64,000 nucleotides of DNA. It comes from Voacanga thouarsii (taxonomy: Eukaryota; Streptophyta; Magnoliopsida; Gentianales; Apocynaceae). Within the stretch, counting starts at the first letter, position 1. The number at the start of each line of letters is the position of its first letter. The notes beneath the pieces were generated by a model. That model was not told the origin of the DNA, made no database searches, and saw only the letters and a program-made list of their open reading frames with translations. Position numbers and translations under genes: made by a program. The DNA lies in assembly GCA_026120185.1 (NCBI GenBank), contig JANUWF010001491.1:3348001-3412000 (forward strand), in the 5' to 3' direction. This document shows positions 45,532 through 58,224 of the stretch, one piece after another.

Positions 45532-46006
45532 TATCTTTTATAATTTGACAAGATAATTCATATTACATTATTTCAAATTGTCAAAGAGAGCTTTGAGAGG
45601 TTTAACCTCCTTGTTAATCTTGTTTAAGACTTTACATGTATAAGTCTCTAAAACCTTTAGATAATCCAATGTACTTTGTTTTGATTGGGCATTAGTTTCT
45701 TTGTTCTTTTACGATTTTATCTTGAATTCCATTGTTTGAGTGCCTATAGTTCTACTTCTCTTATTCTTAACTTCCTTTGTTATGTCAAGGATATTTGGGT
45801 GAATTTAGAATAGGTCTTGCTATATTTCTTGTGGGTCTTTAATGCTTTGTTCTTCAAAGGTTTGTTAGGGAATGGTTAGATAGTTTTCTTTCTTCTTTTA
45901 CCATAATATTCTACTGTTAGGGTTATACTTGTTTAGTCAAGGGTTTTTCCCATTTGATTGCCATTATACCACAAAATTTATCAACACAAGATCATATCAA
46001 AGAATT

Positions 46007-46018
46007 TGGTATCAGTGC
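46007..46018 (+). other. Primer binding site of gypsy element (tRNA-Met type)
   Basis: TGGTATCAGTGC differs by one base from TGGTATCAGAGC, which pairs with initiator tRNA-Met. It lies 20 bases after the presumed LTR end, farther than usual, so the LTR end may be slightly misplaced. Confidence 0.6.
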
Positions 46019-46959
46019 AAGAAAAGCCTTTATTCCAATCAAAGCTTGACATTAAGATAAGAAGCCCTACAAGTTGAAGAAAAAAACAGGAGAATCTCGT
46101 ATCTAAAAAATATGCTCTAAAAAGGTCATAAAATCTTTGTTATATCTTGATTTTTCTTTGAGAATATTTCTCCTTGATGTTATTATAATTCTTGGGAGCA
46201 AGTTTGTCTTTTGTTTGTGTTGAAAATGGGTAAACATATTGGTTGTTCTTAAGTAATGGGATTGCAACCAAGATGTTTGATAAATGTTCTATGAGGATAT
46301 TTGTGGCTATACTTGTGGGTTTTGACTTTTAATTTTCATTTCTTGGGATGTTGAAACTTGATATATCACTCTATTGTTGAAATCTATGCTCATTGAACTC
46401 ATCTTTGCCATTGTACATTTCTAGTAGTCTTGTTCTTCCTATTCCTATCTACGAGTCTTTCTTGTTTCTTGTTCTTGCTAATTCTTATTCGTTTCTTGTT
46501 TAAAATTTCATACTTATTTTTTAGTGATTGTTCTTGCACTATTTAAGTCCTTGTTCTTTGAAATTCTCGCTTGGAAAACTTACTTTCTTAGGGTGCTTAA
46601 TAAGTGTTTGTTGAAATTCTCCTAAGACCCCATAATTTGAAAATCCATTGAATTTTGTTGATTCACTTGTTTGGACTAAATATTTAGCTATTAGGAATGA
46701 TTAAATTGAACAAGAAGGCTTGAGTGTTGAGAAAAAAGTAAGAGGGAGAGACTATCATCAAAAGAGCCAAAGAAGGTAAACACGAGAGTAGAGTGAAAAC
46801 TATTGAGAGACAAACATGCCAGGGAGTGAAGAGAGGAACTATTTATTTTTAGTAATCTCTTTTGCAGGTGTAACTCCTTGAGTAATTTTATTGCCATAGC
46901 CTATGAATAAGAATTTCTTAGACCTGATCCAAGTGATTCTAGTAGACTACAAGAAGAAC
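46019..46959 (+). other. Gypsy 5' leader, non-coding
   Basis: T-rich leader without a supported gene; a 68-codon minus-strand frame at 46691-46897 has no recognisable domain. It is cut by the LTR starting at 46960, so gag is missing. Confidence 0.5.
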
Positions 46960-49271
46960 TGTAACACCCCACTACCTAGGCCCGTCAGGGCCGGGGATGT
47001 CGGCCCGTCCAGAGGACAAGGGGTCTTTATAACTAGGTTACATAAAAATAAAATAAAATAAAGACTTTAAAATGAAACTTATTACAACCCAAAAGATAAG
47101 TACTGGAACAAATCCAAATAAATTGTTTGCAACAATCTCTCAAAACATCACATAGAGCAAATAACATGAGTCTTCAAAGCATAGGCAACAATCTAGCTAA
47201 TGACCTCCACAGCAGGATCTTCCTGAAAACATGGCATAAAAGGTGGTGAGATAAAAATCTCAGTAAGCCCGTGTGTGCTTTGAGTGTTTTACGTAAAATA
47301 ATTCATGTGTGTAAGTTGTAAAAGCTTCATAAGGAAAAGTGTTGGTAAGTAACAAATAAGTGTTGAAAATAAAGAGTGTCATTTCGCTTTTCAAACTATA
47401 CATGTGCACCATAAATACAATCACTCAAATGGGTAGCCATAGGTTACCACACGTTGGGCCCCATGACTAAATAACAGTTAGAATGCCATACTTTGTGCAA
47501 GATGACAAAAGGTAAGTGTACAGCCCACCGGGTGAGATACTCCACCATCTCTACACCCAAACTTACCAGTTGTCCACTCCGGAACACACAGTCCACATGA
47601 CTGAAACTTGCTAGCTCAGACCGGTATGGCCCACCGGACTGGCATCCTATCCAGGAAGGACTCACCCCTCAGAGGTGGCCACCTACTGAGAGACTTACCC
47701 TAACCCTTCAAAGACTAGTCCTGGTGGTCTACCCTTATTGAGTACTCAACGTTGATTGTTCCACTTGGGAGAAAATTGATCATACTTTGCTTTATTTGGA
47801 AGTAGCAATTAAGGGTTTCTAAAAGTCATGTCAAAGTTGGGTTTTAGAAAAAGTTTAGCATTTTCTGTAAAACTGCTTGTTTAACTTTCAAATGATTTGC
47901 TTGACTGAAATAAAAAGGAAAAACAGTCCTTAATTGCCTTTACAAAATAAATGTCCATACACATCGTGTTTAGCTTGCCACAACAACTTTTTGGTCTTCA
48001 CAAAACTCCATGTTGGAGCTTACCTGATTCTTTACTTGCTTAAACTCAAAAGTCTTCCAAGGCTGACCTAACCTCGCTTGGGGTAAACACAAAACATAAG
48101 GTTACATTCGAGCTATACCTGCCTTACATAAATAATTTCTTAGCTCAACTAGTTATAATCATGACTAGCCATGACCCTAATGTCCTAAGCTTTAAGGCTA
48201 AGTGATAAAGAATTTTATAAAATAAGTTTTAGTTGATAAGTTAAAATTACTTTGGGTTCTAAAATAATTGCTAATAAATTATAGACTCAATTAATAATTC
48301 TTGAGTTTTATTTTTAATAAATAAACTAAGGTTTGAATATTAAGTCCTAAACAATAAATGGTGGTTTAAAAATAGCTTTATTATAAATAAATAATAAATT
48401 AAAAATAACCTTTAATTAATTTTTAAATAGATAATAAATAATTAGTAATAAATAAAATTAATAATGAATGAATCATTTTAAATTTTAATTAATAAATAAC
48501 AAATAGATTTTAATATAAATAATATTTTATTTATTATAAAGGATTTATTACTATATATATTATTTTTAATAAAAGATCTCATTTATTTGATAAAGAAAAT
48601 ATTAATATTTTAATTAATAAACCACTCCAAATCTTCCTAGAGTTTCGAATTTTATAGAGAAAATTATAGTGGTAATTCTATTTAAGGTAATAAAATTTGT
48701 TGATAAAAATAACCTAGACTTAACAAGAAAATACTCTTTCACCATGCTTTTCCTATTGCTAGAAAGGATTTATGAACACATTCTCCAACATCAAATAATA
48801 AACCAATCCATTTTAAGAACACATGCTTGACTTATCACATACTATCACAAGGCTAACTTCCTCCTAGGCATAATCATCAATCATGGCTTCAATGAAAAAT
48901 AAGAACATAAAAACCTAATCACCTTTGGTGTCATGGTCTCTAACATGCTTCAAACATCCATAAAATTCATTATGCACGAAGAACATACAGTGATTCAAAA
49001 GAAAATCCATACAACTTAGTCGTATACAACAATCGTCATGCCTTAACTCTATCCCCTTAATCCACATGCATATACTCAATCCCTTATCCATATGTCATTC
49101 TTCCTATCAATATCTAAGAGACATGAATGATGAATTAAAAGAAGGATTAAAGGAAAATACTTGATTTGATGAACACTTCGATGAAGAATTAAGAAGGTCC
49201 ACGCGATTGAGAGCCTTGAGTGATCCAACTGAAAAACGGCCATGGTTGATGGTTGATCAACCATTTCGGTT

Positions 49272-49326
<55 letters not shown>

Positions 49327-50759
49327 ATTAGAACAGTACAATCGAATGGAAGAGGATGGACAAGAAGGTTGTTCTTGACTTACCTTGTTGATGTTCTTGA
49401 GACCTTCAAAGAAAAGTTAATTTTGATCCGCTTGAAAATTCTTGTTTGCGAGGTTTTGTGTTATAAATACCAGAAATGAAGTTTAGAGATTAAATGGAAG
49501 TGATTAGGAGTATTTGAGAGTGATTGGAGGTGTTTAGAGTAGGGTTAGGCTTGAAGAAGGTTAGTGTGTGTTCTTGGTGTTCTAGGTGAAAATGTAGAGA
49601 GTTTGAGAAAATGCTGCACAAATTCTGGTAGAGGGCTGGCCGAATGGTCTAGAGTAAATGAGAGTTTCGATTTTCAGCAAGAAGGAGAGAGAATGATCAG
49701 ATTTTATTTGAAATTTAAATGGAGGAAATGGTGGAGATGTTTAAGGTAAGAGATTAGCTAATGGTGTTTGATCAATGAAGGTTTCTATGCTCTCCAATGG
49801 TGCCGGCTGAACAAGGTGGTCTTGCTGAAATGATTGAAGGTTAATGTTGCTCCAAGGCTGGCCGAAATTCAGTCTTAAATGGCTGAGGAAATTCTGGTTT
49901 ATTTGCTTAATTCAAGAGTGATTTAATGGAGTAAAATGCTGGAATTATTTGAAGTTTCAAAAAGAGTTTGAATGGAGTGATCTTAGGAGTGTTTTGAGGT
50001 GTGGCTATGGAGTCCATATGCTCAAGGTAAGTGCGGCGTTAATGGTGTTCAGTTTATGGCTGAACAAGGACCAATTCTATAGAAGTTGAAGCGTGATTTT
50101 CGGACTAGGCTTGAAAGGAGCAAAACTGGAAAAATTCTGGTTTCAATGTTCAAGAGTTTCGAAGGTTCATGAAGGATTTTTGTGCAGAATTTGCTGCACT
50201 TCTCCAACCCAATTTGCATCTGTTTCTTGAGAGGGTTTGAAGGTCTTTCTAAGGTGGTTTTCCAGCCTTCTTCCTAGAGAAATATAGAGGAGTTTTGCTG
50301 GCTTGAAGATGAATCAAAACAGCTTCATTTACTTGGTTGAAAACTGCGAAAATGACCAGAATTTTTCCTGGTTTTGTGCAGTTTGTGCAATCCAAAAATT
50401 GCACAGATTTTCCAGCCTTCAAGCCACATGAAATGACCATTTTTCTGATAGAAAATGAGTGGGTTTACTGGCTGAATTTTCAAAGAAATGGTCTGCAAAC
50501 ATTTTGGAAAATTTCCAGATTTTCCTTCACTAGAATATGAACAACATGAAGGTGAGTTTGAAGGTGCTATCATGGTGATCGATTTTCTCTTGGAAATCCT
50601 TCATATTTCTCGTCCTATTTTCGGCCAACTTCCCATCCTCCAAAGCTGATTTTCGAAATTCAAGGTGGAGGGATTATCACAGAATTTTTTTTTTAGGAAT
50701 TTAAAAGAAAGGATTTAATAGTTTTAAATTATAAAGATGTTAGGACAAGCTAGAGGTAA
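46960..50759 (-). mobile_element. Long chromovirus-type LTR, second copy
   Basis: The left end TGTAACACCCCACTACC is, in element sense, the LTR 3' end GGGGTGTTACA. It runs for 3.8 kb and is cut at 50759 by a copia LTR. Bases 49839-50759 match 1-927, and the missing 5' start of about 470 bases is seen at 928-1398, so the whole LTR was about 4.3 kb. It contains a (GA)n run. Several open frames of 60-90 codons inside (for example 47444-47665 minus) show no domain. Confidence 0.75.
49274..49324 (+). repeat. (GA)n microsatellite
   Basis: About 25 AG units inside the long LTR. It produces an artificial Arg-Glu open frame. Confidence 0.95.
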
Positions 50760-51927
50760 ACATTGTGAGGTAAACGAAAGTAGTTGAGAATGTCAATAAA
50801 GGATTTACCACTCCTAATAGTAGGGGCGAATATATCACGGCCACTTGTAGGAATTACTACTCGAGAAGTCCTTGGCCAAGGCGAATGTGTACAGGAAATT
50901 GTTCCAATTGATACACATCTATAGTAGTAGGTTCCTAGCATAAGTACTATTGTATTCGGGCCAGAATTAATTCAGGAGGGAGTTGGTACTAATTCTGTAC
51001 TCCAAACTGAATGAGATATTGTATGGTGAAAGAAGTTAATTGCACTGAAGTTTGTTATTGAAGGGTTCATGTCAAGCCACTTGACTTTCTGGACTCTTGG
51101 TTAGTCATGATGTGTTGCTAGATACCGCTCATGATATGAAAATATGGGTTTATTAATTGATGAATTAATAAACCAATCCTGATTAGAATTAATAGGATTA
51201 ATTCTAATTAATTATAGATTATTAATCTCAAAGACGTTTGGATTAATTCATGTTTGCTACCAATTGATTAGGAAACCTAATAGGTCACACATAATAGATG
51301 ATTATATACTCAAGATGTTATTTGATAACATAGTGCGGTTAATTGCGAGAAAGAGAAGTTGTTGTGGACAAATTATAATTAGTTATAATTTGTGGTCCAA
51401 ATTGTAATTGTGAGAACTTGATGTTTCTAGTTACAATTAGAAAACTCTAATTGTTTTAGAATTCTAGATTTTCAATGAATTTTTCAGTTTTATGATGATA
51501 TAACCGAAAACCCTAAAGTGGGATTCACAAGAAAAATTACAGCCACCTAAAACTTCTCTTCTTCCTCTTTCTCCATCGATTGTTCTTGTGAAGAACGCTA
51601 GATGCCACTTAGTTCGTCTGCTAGCATAGAAAACTTTGTGCTTGAGTGTATCCTTTGTGTGGATTACTATTAGAAATAATCACACACTGTGATTATAGTG
51701 GTTAGACGTTTAACTCTCGTGAAGTTGGATTCTGAGGATTTCTGGATAGCGCCTCGACTTGAAGAAGAAATTTTGTTCTTCGGACGATCAAACAAAGGCA
51801 AAAAGTTGCTACCTTTATTATCTTTATGTCTTGTTTTCCACATAGAGGCGGGTCCTGGGATAGTATCTTGTTCTTATTTTCCGCTGCGCCGTATAGGATA
51901 CGAGCCAGAGATACCTAAAAAACTAAT
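50760..51927 (+). mobile_element. Copia C2 LTR, 5' truncated
   Basis: It matches 40711-41906 from CATTGTGAGGTAAA to GAGATACCTAAAA. The start is missing; the left neighbour is the long gypsy LTR. It lacks the (TA)n run of the other copy. Confidence 0.78.
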
Positions 51928-51944
51928 ACTTTATCGCTTGAATA

Positions 51945-53363
51945 TGAGTTGGTGGTCTGACGAAGCTAGAATCATGTACTCTAATATATTGTAGTTGAAG
52001 TTCTATCATAGAGCCAATATACTTGCATGTTGGGTATATATGACAAGTTAGTTAAGACAAGACTTATACAAGATAACTTCTACGCTATATCGCCCTTTGT
52101 AACTATTCGAATGATCTAAATATTCAGGGCCCTAGGAAACATGATTTGGATATTTACTTTAGGGTAGCTCCATTGGAAAGTGGAAACATTTCAAGAGTCG
52201 TGGATCATTGGACTAGAGGTCTAAGGATGGTAGATGTCTTTTAGAGAGGTGTTAGTACACTCTTCCTCTCTAAATGTACGACGACGCGTAGAAGGATATT
52301 TTAGTCATTACACCTGTAGGTCGGAGATATTGTCCTTAGGGTCAATATTTCCTTATGGTAATATTAGGAAATTTTTAAATTGCAAAATAAAACTATTCCT
52401 ATAGAAGGGGTATTTTTGTCATTTTAGTAGCCAAGGTGCTTGTCTTTTGGTCCTTGGAATAGCCTATAAGTCCTGATGGTTTTGGGTTGAGGGATTGGTC
52501 TTGTATAAAATGGATTTTATTTTATTTGAGTAGCTTGGTTTATTTTTTGGACTAGAATGAAATAAAAGGTCTAAAGAAGGGAGAATTATATATTGGCCCA
52601 TTTGGGTTATTTAATTAATTTAATTATTAGGCTTGTATTAGTCCAAAAATAATTAAATTAAATTAAATGCTTAGCCTAATGAACTGGGCCAAGACTTAAG
52701 GTTTATATTGGTCTATTTATGTTATTTAATTAATTTAATTATTTGACTTGTATTAGTCCAAAAATAATTAAATTGAATTAAAGGATTAACCCAATAAAAT
52801 GGGCTATAGTCCTGGTTAATGGCTTAACGTGACATGTGTCTTAGGGCTTTTCTGATTCTACTGTCTCTGTTTGATTTTTGAATGCCCGGATAATAGCCTA
52901 ATATTAAGGGAGTTGGGATTCAAGAGAACAGTAGAAGTTTTACAGAGTACGTTGTTTTTTCCTCAAGCCATTTTTGTTTTCTTCTCTCATCTGATGGTGT
53001 TCTCTATGAAAACAAGAACAACGACACGATATTTCTTCTAATTAATTCTTGTTAGCATTTAGTCAGGAGAGGAAGAGCATCCTCTTCTTCCTTAGCCTTC
53101 ACCAGGCTTTCAAGTGTGGTTATATTCCAAAAGACAAGAAGCAATGTGTTGATGCCCAGAAGAAGTCGACGGCTTGCGGGACAACAACCTGAAGTAAGGA
53201 TCTCAAAACTAGAAATGGTTCAGAATGAGTTGCCAGCACCTCCTACACCGACGAGAAAGCATAGAGGTAAAAAAAAAAAAAAATATATCTATAGCTTTTC
53301 TATGCTGCTATGTTTTTCTAACATGCTACTATGCGTTTCTATTTCTTGCCATATTTACATCCA
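51945..53363 (+). mobile_element. Copia C1b 5' LTR, truncated on the left
   Basis: It matches 10015-11511 of C1a beginning at GTTGGTGGTCTGACGAA. About 450 bases are missing at the left, where the C2 LTR ends. It contains a 115-base tandem repeat not present in C1a. Confidence 0.78.
52601..52830 (+). repeat. 115-base imperfect tandem repeat in C1b LTR
   Basis: GTTATTTAATTAATTTAATT begins at 52606 and again at 52721; each unit continues with CTTGTATTAGTCCAAAAATA and ends in a TGGGC(T/C) segment. Confidence 0.7.
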
Positions 53364-53365
53364 AG

Positions 53366-53381
53366 TGGTATAAAAGCATGG
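53366..53381 (+). other. Primer binding site of C1b
   Basis: TGGTATAAAAGCATGG just after the LTR, the counterpart of 11514-11530. Confidence 0.55.
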
Positions 53382-54684
53382 CTTATATGGCAATATAAGT
53401 TGCATGTTAGTGAATAAAAATGGTCAGATGATCATAATCTGTAAACCTTCATATTTTCTGGTATGGGTATTTTTCCTCTGTACGTGTTGCGGTTAAGACA
53501 TAGCGACTCTGTAATATATTTTGATGGCTTTCATAGTATTCGTGTAGGCCAATAATTAAAGGCATAGGTATTTCTGGATTGTTTTGGATGATTTCTAGTG
53601 AAATCTATGTAAAAAAGACGAAGTGTAAAGCGTTTGAAATGCAAAGGAAACAACGAAGAGGATGATCACTGCAGCAGAGGAAATTTCTGTGCGCGTTTTT
53701 CTCAAAGACAAAAGTCTTTGGGAAATTTATGACAAGAAAAACATTTTTCAAATTAAAAATATGGTTATTTTTAACTTGGAGAAAAATTAATCCTTGGATA
53801 CTTTCTCAAATGATTTAATCCTTAGATATTTTCTCCAAGTATAATGATTTTTCGGTCGCAAGTTTATTTTTTTCAAAGGATTTAATCCTTAGATATTTTC
53901 TCCAAGTATAATGATTTTTCGGTCACAAGTTTATTTTCTCAGAGGATTTAATCCTTGGATATTTTCTCCAAGTTAAAAAATTATTTTTGTCAAATTAAAC
54001 TTGAGGCCAATGTCTCTAGAAAGTATAAAAGGAAATTTTTGGAAATCGTTAAGTTCTTAACTGTGTAAAATAAATTCATAGAAAATCTCTTAAAGGATTT
54101 TACCTTGACATAGGGATTTATGAATCTAGATATTTTAGAAAGAGTTATGGGATACTTAATGGGATATTTTTTCAAAAGGATATTTTCTTTAAAAACCCTT
54201 GTTTTAAAAGACTACGTAGGAGAGGGGTTCCAACGGCTCCAGGGCTTCCCCCACGATTCTCATTAGAGATCTTGGGTCCCCTTACGCTACCTTAGGAGTG
54301 AACCCATACAGGATGGAGATACCACAAGGATCTAGAACTAATGGATGTATGTAATTAATAACTCGGGACATGTGCTATGATCGACTAGCCCACGTTGGAG
54401 GTTATAGTGTGAGGAATGTCCATAGAAAATGAGAAGAAATGACCATTGCATCGGTAGAGTTATCTTCTAGATCATTACTTAGAAGGGAAATTAATTTGCG
54501 GTGGTTAATACACTTAGTTTAGGGAACTGTTAATCTTTCTAAGATGCTATATCATTTTTTTAAGAGTCAAATTAATCATATTAAAGATAATAGTGATAGG
54601 GTTAACTATTATCGAATTTAATATGAGGATAAAGTACACAAATTATTTTTATTTTTCCACAAAGTGAGATTTTTTTTTTTAGAA
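53382..54684 (+). other. Leader of C1b with tandem repeat
   Basis: Non-coding. At 53812-53985 a unit of 66-67 bases (GATTTAATCCTTAGATATTT, TCTCCAAGT, TTTTCGGTC) occurs twice in full, with the start of a third copy and an earlier partial unit. The rest parallels the C1a leader. Confidence 0.6.
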
Positions 54685-55469
54685 ATGGTTGGTGGAGGTT
54701 CTTTGGCCATTATTCTCCGAGAGAATAAATTAACGCGTCCAAATTATATAGATTGGAAAAGGAATTTAGACATAATACTCACAGCCGTATAAATATGCCC
54801 TTAACAAAACCTGCCTATTATCAGAGACGGTTCCACCGATATTGAGCACGAGGCTGAGAAGGCGTAGAAGAAGGCCGACAAGATGGCTCTAGCTACATGC
54901 TGGCCTCCATGTCTAATATGCTCCAGTCCAAACACGAGACATGGCCATTGTGTACAATATTAGCAAGTCATTAGCCACGATGTTCACTGATAAGAGCCGG
55001 CCCGCAAGGCAAAAATCTCTTAGGATGACCATAAACACTAAGATGGCCGAGGGAGCATCAGTCAGGGAACATAACCTCAAAATGATTACTGCTTTCAAGG
55101 AAGCGGAAGTTTTAGGAGCTGTTATTGACCCCGAGAGCCAAATGGACATAGGTCTCGAATCTTTGTCAGGTTCTTTTACTCAGTTCAAGTTGAACTACAA
55201 TATGAACAAGTTAAACATAAGTTTAACTGAGTTAATAAAAAAGCTCTAGGTGACGGAAAAGGTCATAAAGCCACAGTTCAAGGCTATGATTGGTAGGGCT
55301 TCTTCTTTCAAAACTGGGCCCAAGCACAATAAGTTTAAGAAGAAGAAAGGAAATGCAGTAGCCTAGCCTATGAACTAGCCCAACAAGCCAAAGGATAAGT
55401 ACTTCAAGTGCGGGCAGAATGGACACTGGAAAAAGAAGTGTCCAGCGCTTTAGGCCAAGAAAAACCCTA
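54685..55469 (+). pseudogene. gag: Copia gag of C1b, degenerate
   Basis: ATG at 54685 opens GGGSLAIILRENKLTRPNY and IDWKRNLDIILTAV before a stop: the conserved copia gag start (NKLTGPNYxDWKRNL). Further blocks are GASVREHNLKMITAFKEAEV, GAVIDPESQMDIGLESL and FTQFKLNYNMNKLNISLTEL. The zinc knuckle is intact as YFKCGQNGHWKKKCPAL, with the first Cys replaced by Tyr, then TAG in place of Gln. It would form the particle and bind RNA. Frameshifts separate the blocks. Confidence 0.78.
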
Positions 55470-58211
55470 CAGGTATTGTTCTCTATCTAGAGTCAGTTTC
55501 AACGGTTAGATTAACTTCTACTTGGATTGTTGATTCTAGAGCCACTGATTATATCTGTAACTTCTTTCTGGGGTTTAGAAACATAAGAAGATTCTAGAAG
55601 GGCGAGCATAGATTATGAGTAGGACATGGAGCGCAAGTATAGGCCCTTATAGTAGGAAAGCTAGATCTTGTTTTTTATTGTAATTGAGTAGTTATTTTGA
55701 AGGATATTTTATATGTACCTGAATTTAGACAGAATTTGGTTTCAATTGCAAAACTTATAAATCAGGGATATTTTATTTCTTTTCATTCTAGTATTACTAT
55801 CAATAGAAATAGAGAAGTTCTTTATTCTGGGCACATGTACGGAAACTTATTCTTCTTAAATCCTACAAACAATCAAATAAATAACACTTAATTTGAACTT
55901 TTAAGTAGGAAGAGAATGACCAATGTCAATGACTCATATCTTTGGCATATAAGGTTAGGTCATATTAACTCAACCAGGATTTAGAGGTTAATCCATGATG
56001 GGCATTTGGGCTCATTAAGATTGGAAATTTGGCCTCAGTGTGAATCCTGACTTATTGGAAAAATGACCAAAATATCGTTCACCTAAAAGGCTGATAAAGC
56101 CAAGGAGGTATTAGGCCTTGTTCACACTGATGTGTGTGGTCGTTTATCTACACCAGTTAGAGGTGGTTTTGAGTACTTCATCATTTTCACAGATGATTGT
56201 ACAAGGTTTGTTTATATCTACCTAATGAGGTATAAGTCTGATTCTTTTGACAAGTTTAAAGAATTTAAGGCTGAAGTGGAGTGTCAAAGAAGTAAACTGA
56301 TCAAAACCTTACGATCAAATTGTGGTGAAGAGTACCTCCTTGGTGAATTCAAGGATTATATGATACATTAAGGGATAGTATCCCATCTCTCTAAACCAGG
56401 GACACCCTAGTAGAATAGAGTAGCTGAGAGAAGGAACAGGACATTGATAGAAATGGTCCAAAGCATGATGTCTCATGCCATATTTCGGATCTCTTTTTGG
56501 GGATATACCCTGGAAACAATAGTATACATTCTAAACTTGGTGCCTTCCAAGTCAATTCATAGGACGCCCTATAAGATGTGGACTAGGCATAACCTAAGTC
56601 TGAATCATCTCAAGATATGGGGCTATTCAGCTTATCTACTGATCAAGGGAGACAAGCAAGAATCAAGATTAAAATTATGCTATTTTGTTGGGTATCCAAA
56701 AAGGACAAAAGGAGGTTACTTTAATCATCAGAAGGAGCAGGAAGTACTGGTAAGTACTAATTCTAGATACTTAGAGGATGATTAAAGTACTTCGACTAAA
56801 GGTTCAACAAGGTTGGAACTCGATTAGAAGTTATCTTCGGAATCGATTTCTTCATACCCAATTATGGAACAAGAAGAGGCACAACCTCAAGAACCTGTAC
56901 AAACAGAGCCTCATCGTAATGAAAGTGTATCTAGGGTTCCAGAAAGATGCACTGAAGATGTTTTCGAGCTGGTCTCTGACCACCAGAAATAAGATCCTAC
57001 TAGATATGAGGAGGCTATTATTGATGCAGATGTAAATCTATAGCATAAAGTAATGAAATCGGAGATTAAGTCTATATACTTCAATCAGGTTTAGTATCTT
57101 ATAGCTTCACCTGAAGGTATAAAACATATTGGGTGTAAGTGGATATACAAGAGGAAGAGAGGAGCAGATAAGAAGGTGAAAACCTTCAAGGCTAGGCTTG
57201 TGGCGAAAGGGTATACTCAGAAAGAAGGGATCGACTATGAGAAAGCCGTTTTCCCGGTAGCTATGCTTAAGTCCATCCGTATCCTCCTTACTATTGCATG
57301 TCATTATGATTATGAGATATGGCAAATGGGTGTCAAGATGACATTTTATAATGGCTATATCAGTGAAGACATCTATATGTCCTAACCAGAAGGTTTTATT
57401 GCTAAAGTCTAGGAACATATGGTTTGCAAGCTTAAGAAGTCTATATATGGACTTAAGCAAGCATCTAGAGCATGAAACATTCATTTTAATGAGACTATAA
57501 AGTCTTATGGTTTCATTCAAAGCGAGGATGAACCATGCGTGTACATGAAATTAGAAGGCATAAATGTGATTTTTCATGTCCTATATGTCGATGACATTCT
57601 ACTCATTGTGAATGATGTAGGGATATTATCATCTACTAGGGTTTGGCTATCTAGTCAATTTAATATGAAGTACTTGGGAGAAGCCAGTTATATTCTCGAG
57701 ATTAAGCTTATTAGAAAGAGAAAGCAGAGAATGTTAGAAGTATCCCAAATGACATATATTGATAAGATGATGGCCAAGTTCAACATAGACTCATGCAAGG
57801 GAGCTCTAATTTTTTACAGACATGGGTTGTCTTTTTGTTCAAAGGACTGTCATAAGTCCCAAGAAGAAAAAGATAGAATGAGTAGGATTCCCTACGCATC
57901 GGTTGTGGGAAATCTCATGTACATGTTGTGCACTAGGCCAGATATCTACTTTGCTATAGGCGTAGTTAGTAGATATCGGTCAAACTCTGGGGAGGTTCAT
58001 TGGCAAGCTGTAAAGCATATTCTCAACTACCTCAAAGGTACGAGAGATTATATGTTGGTTTATAGGGCTGATGACTTGGTTCCTACAGATACACATACTT
58101 AGACTTCCAAGTAGATAAAGATAACGAGAAAATCCACTAGTGGATATGTCTTCACCTTGTCTGGAAGAGCTGTTTCATGGAGGAGTATCAAGCATTCCTA
58201 CATTACTAACC
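55470..58211 (+). pseudogene. pol: Copia pol of C1b, degenerate and truncated
   Basis: Protease: TWIVDSRATDYIC (Gly of DSGA changed to Arg). Integrase: IRLGHINSTRI-type zinc domain with CES-stop, then GLVHTDVCGRLSTPVRGGFE, GGFEYFIIFTDDCTRFVYIY and NCGEEYLLGEFKDY. The target-joining region reads SFWGYTLETIVYILNLVPSK. Reverse transcriptase: GCKWIYKRKRGADKKVKTFK, FPVAMLKSIRILL and LYVDDILLI (intact YVDD near 57585). RNase H begins at PYASVVGNLMYMLCTRPDIY and KSTSGYVFTLSGRAVSWRS, then is cut at about 58211. Stops such as those at 57370-57415 break it. Confidence 0.86.
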
Positions 58212-58224
58212 TTGCCCTTAGTTT

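Larger units (their letters stand above)
45225..45986 (+). mobile_element. Gypsy LTR with PPT on the left and primer site on the right
   Basis: It is 762 bases, TGTTGAAATC to TTTATCAACA, with perfect TGTTGA/TCAACA ends. It contains two 72-base units with GGCGCC pairs (45279, 45304, 45351, 45375) and a TATAAATA box at 45524. Left is a 3' internal end, right is a 5' leader, so it sits as the shared LTR of two head-to-tail copies. A fragment of the same family lies at 33176-33480. Confidence 0.7.
53364..58211 (+). mobile_element. Element C1b: copia internal region, 3' truncated
   Basis: Second copy of the C1 family: leader, gag and pol in copia order, cut in RNase H where element Z begins. No 3' LTR is present. 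It differs from C1a in the pattern of stops and in having ATG at gag and an intact YVDD. Confidence 0.82.

Noticed and set aside
49207..49479. 90-codon frame with an Arg-Glu repeat
   Set aside because: It is created by the (GA)n microsatellite inside an LTR.
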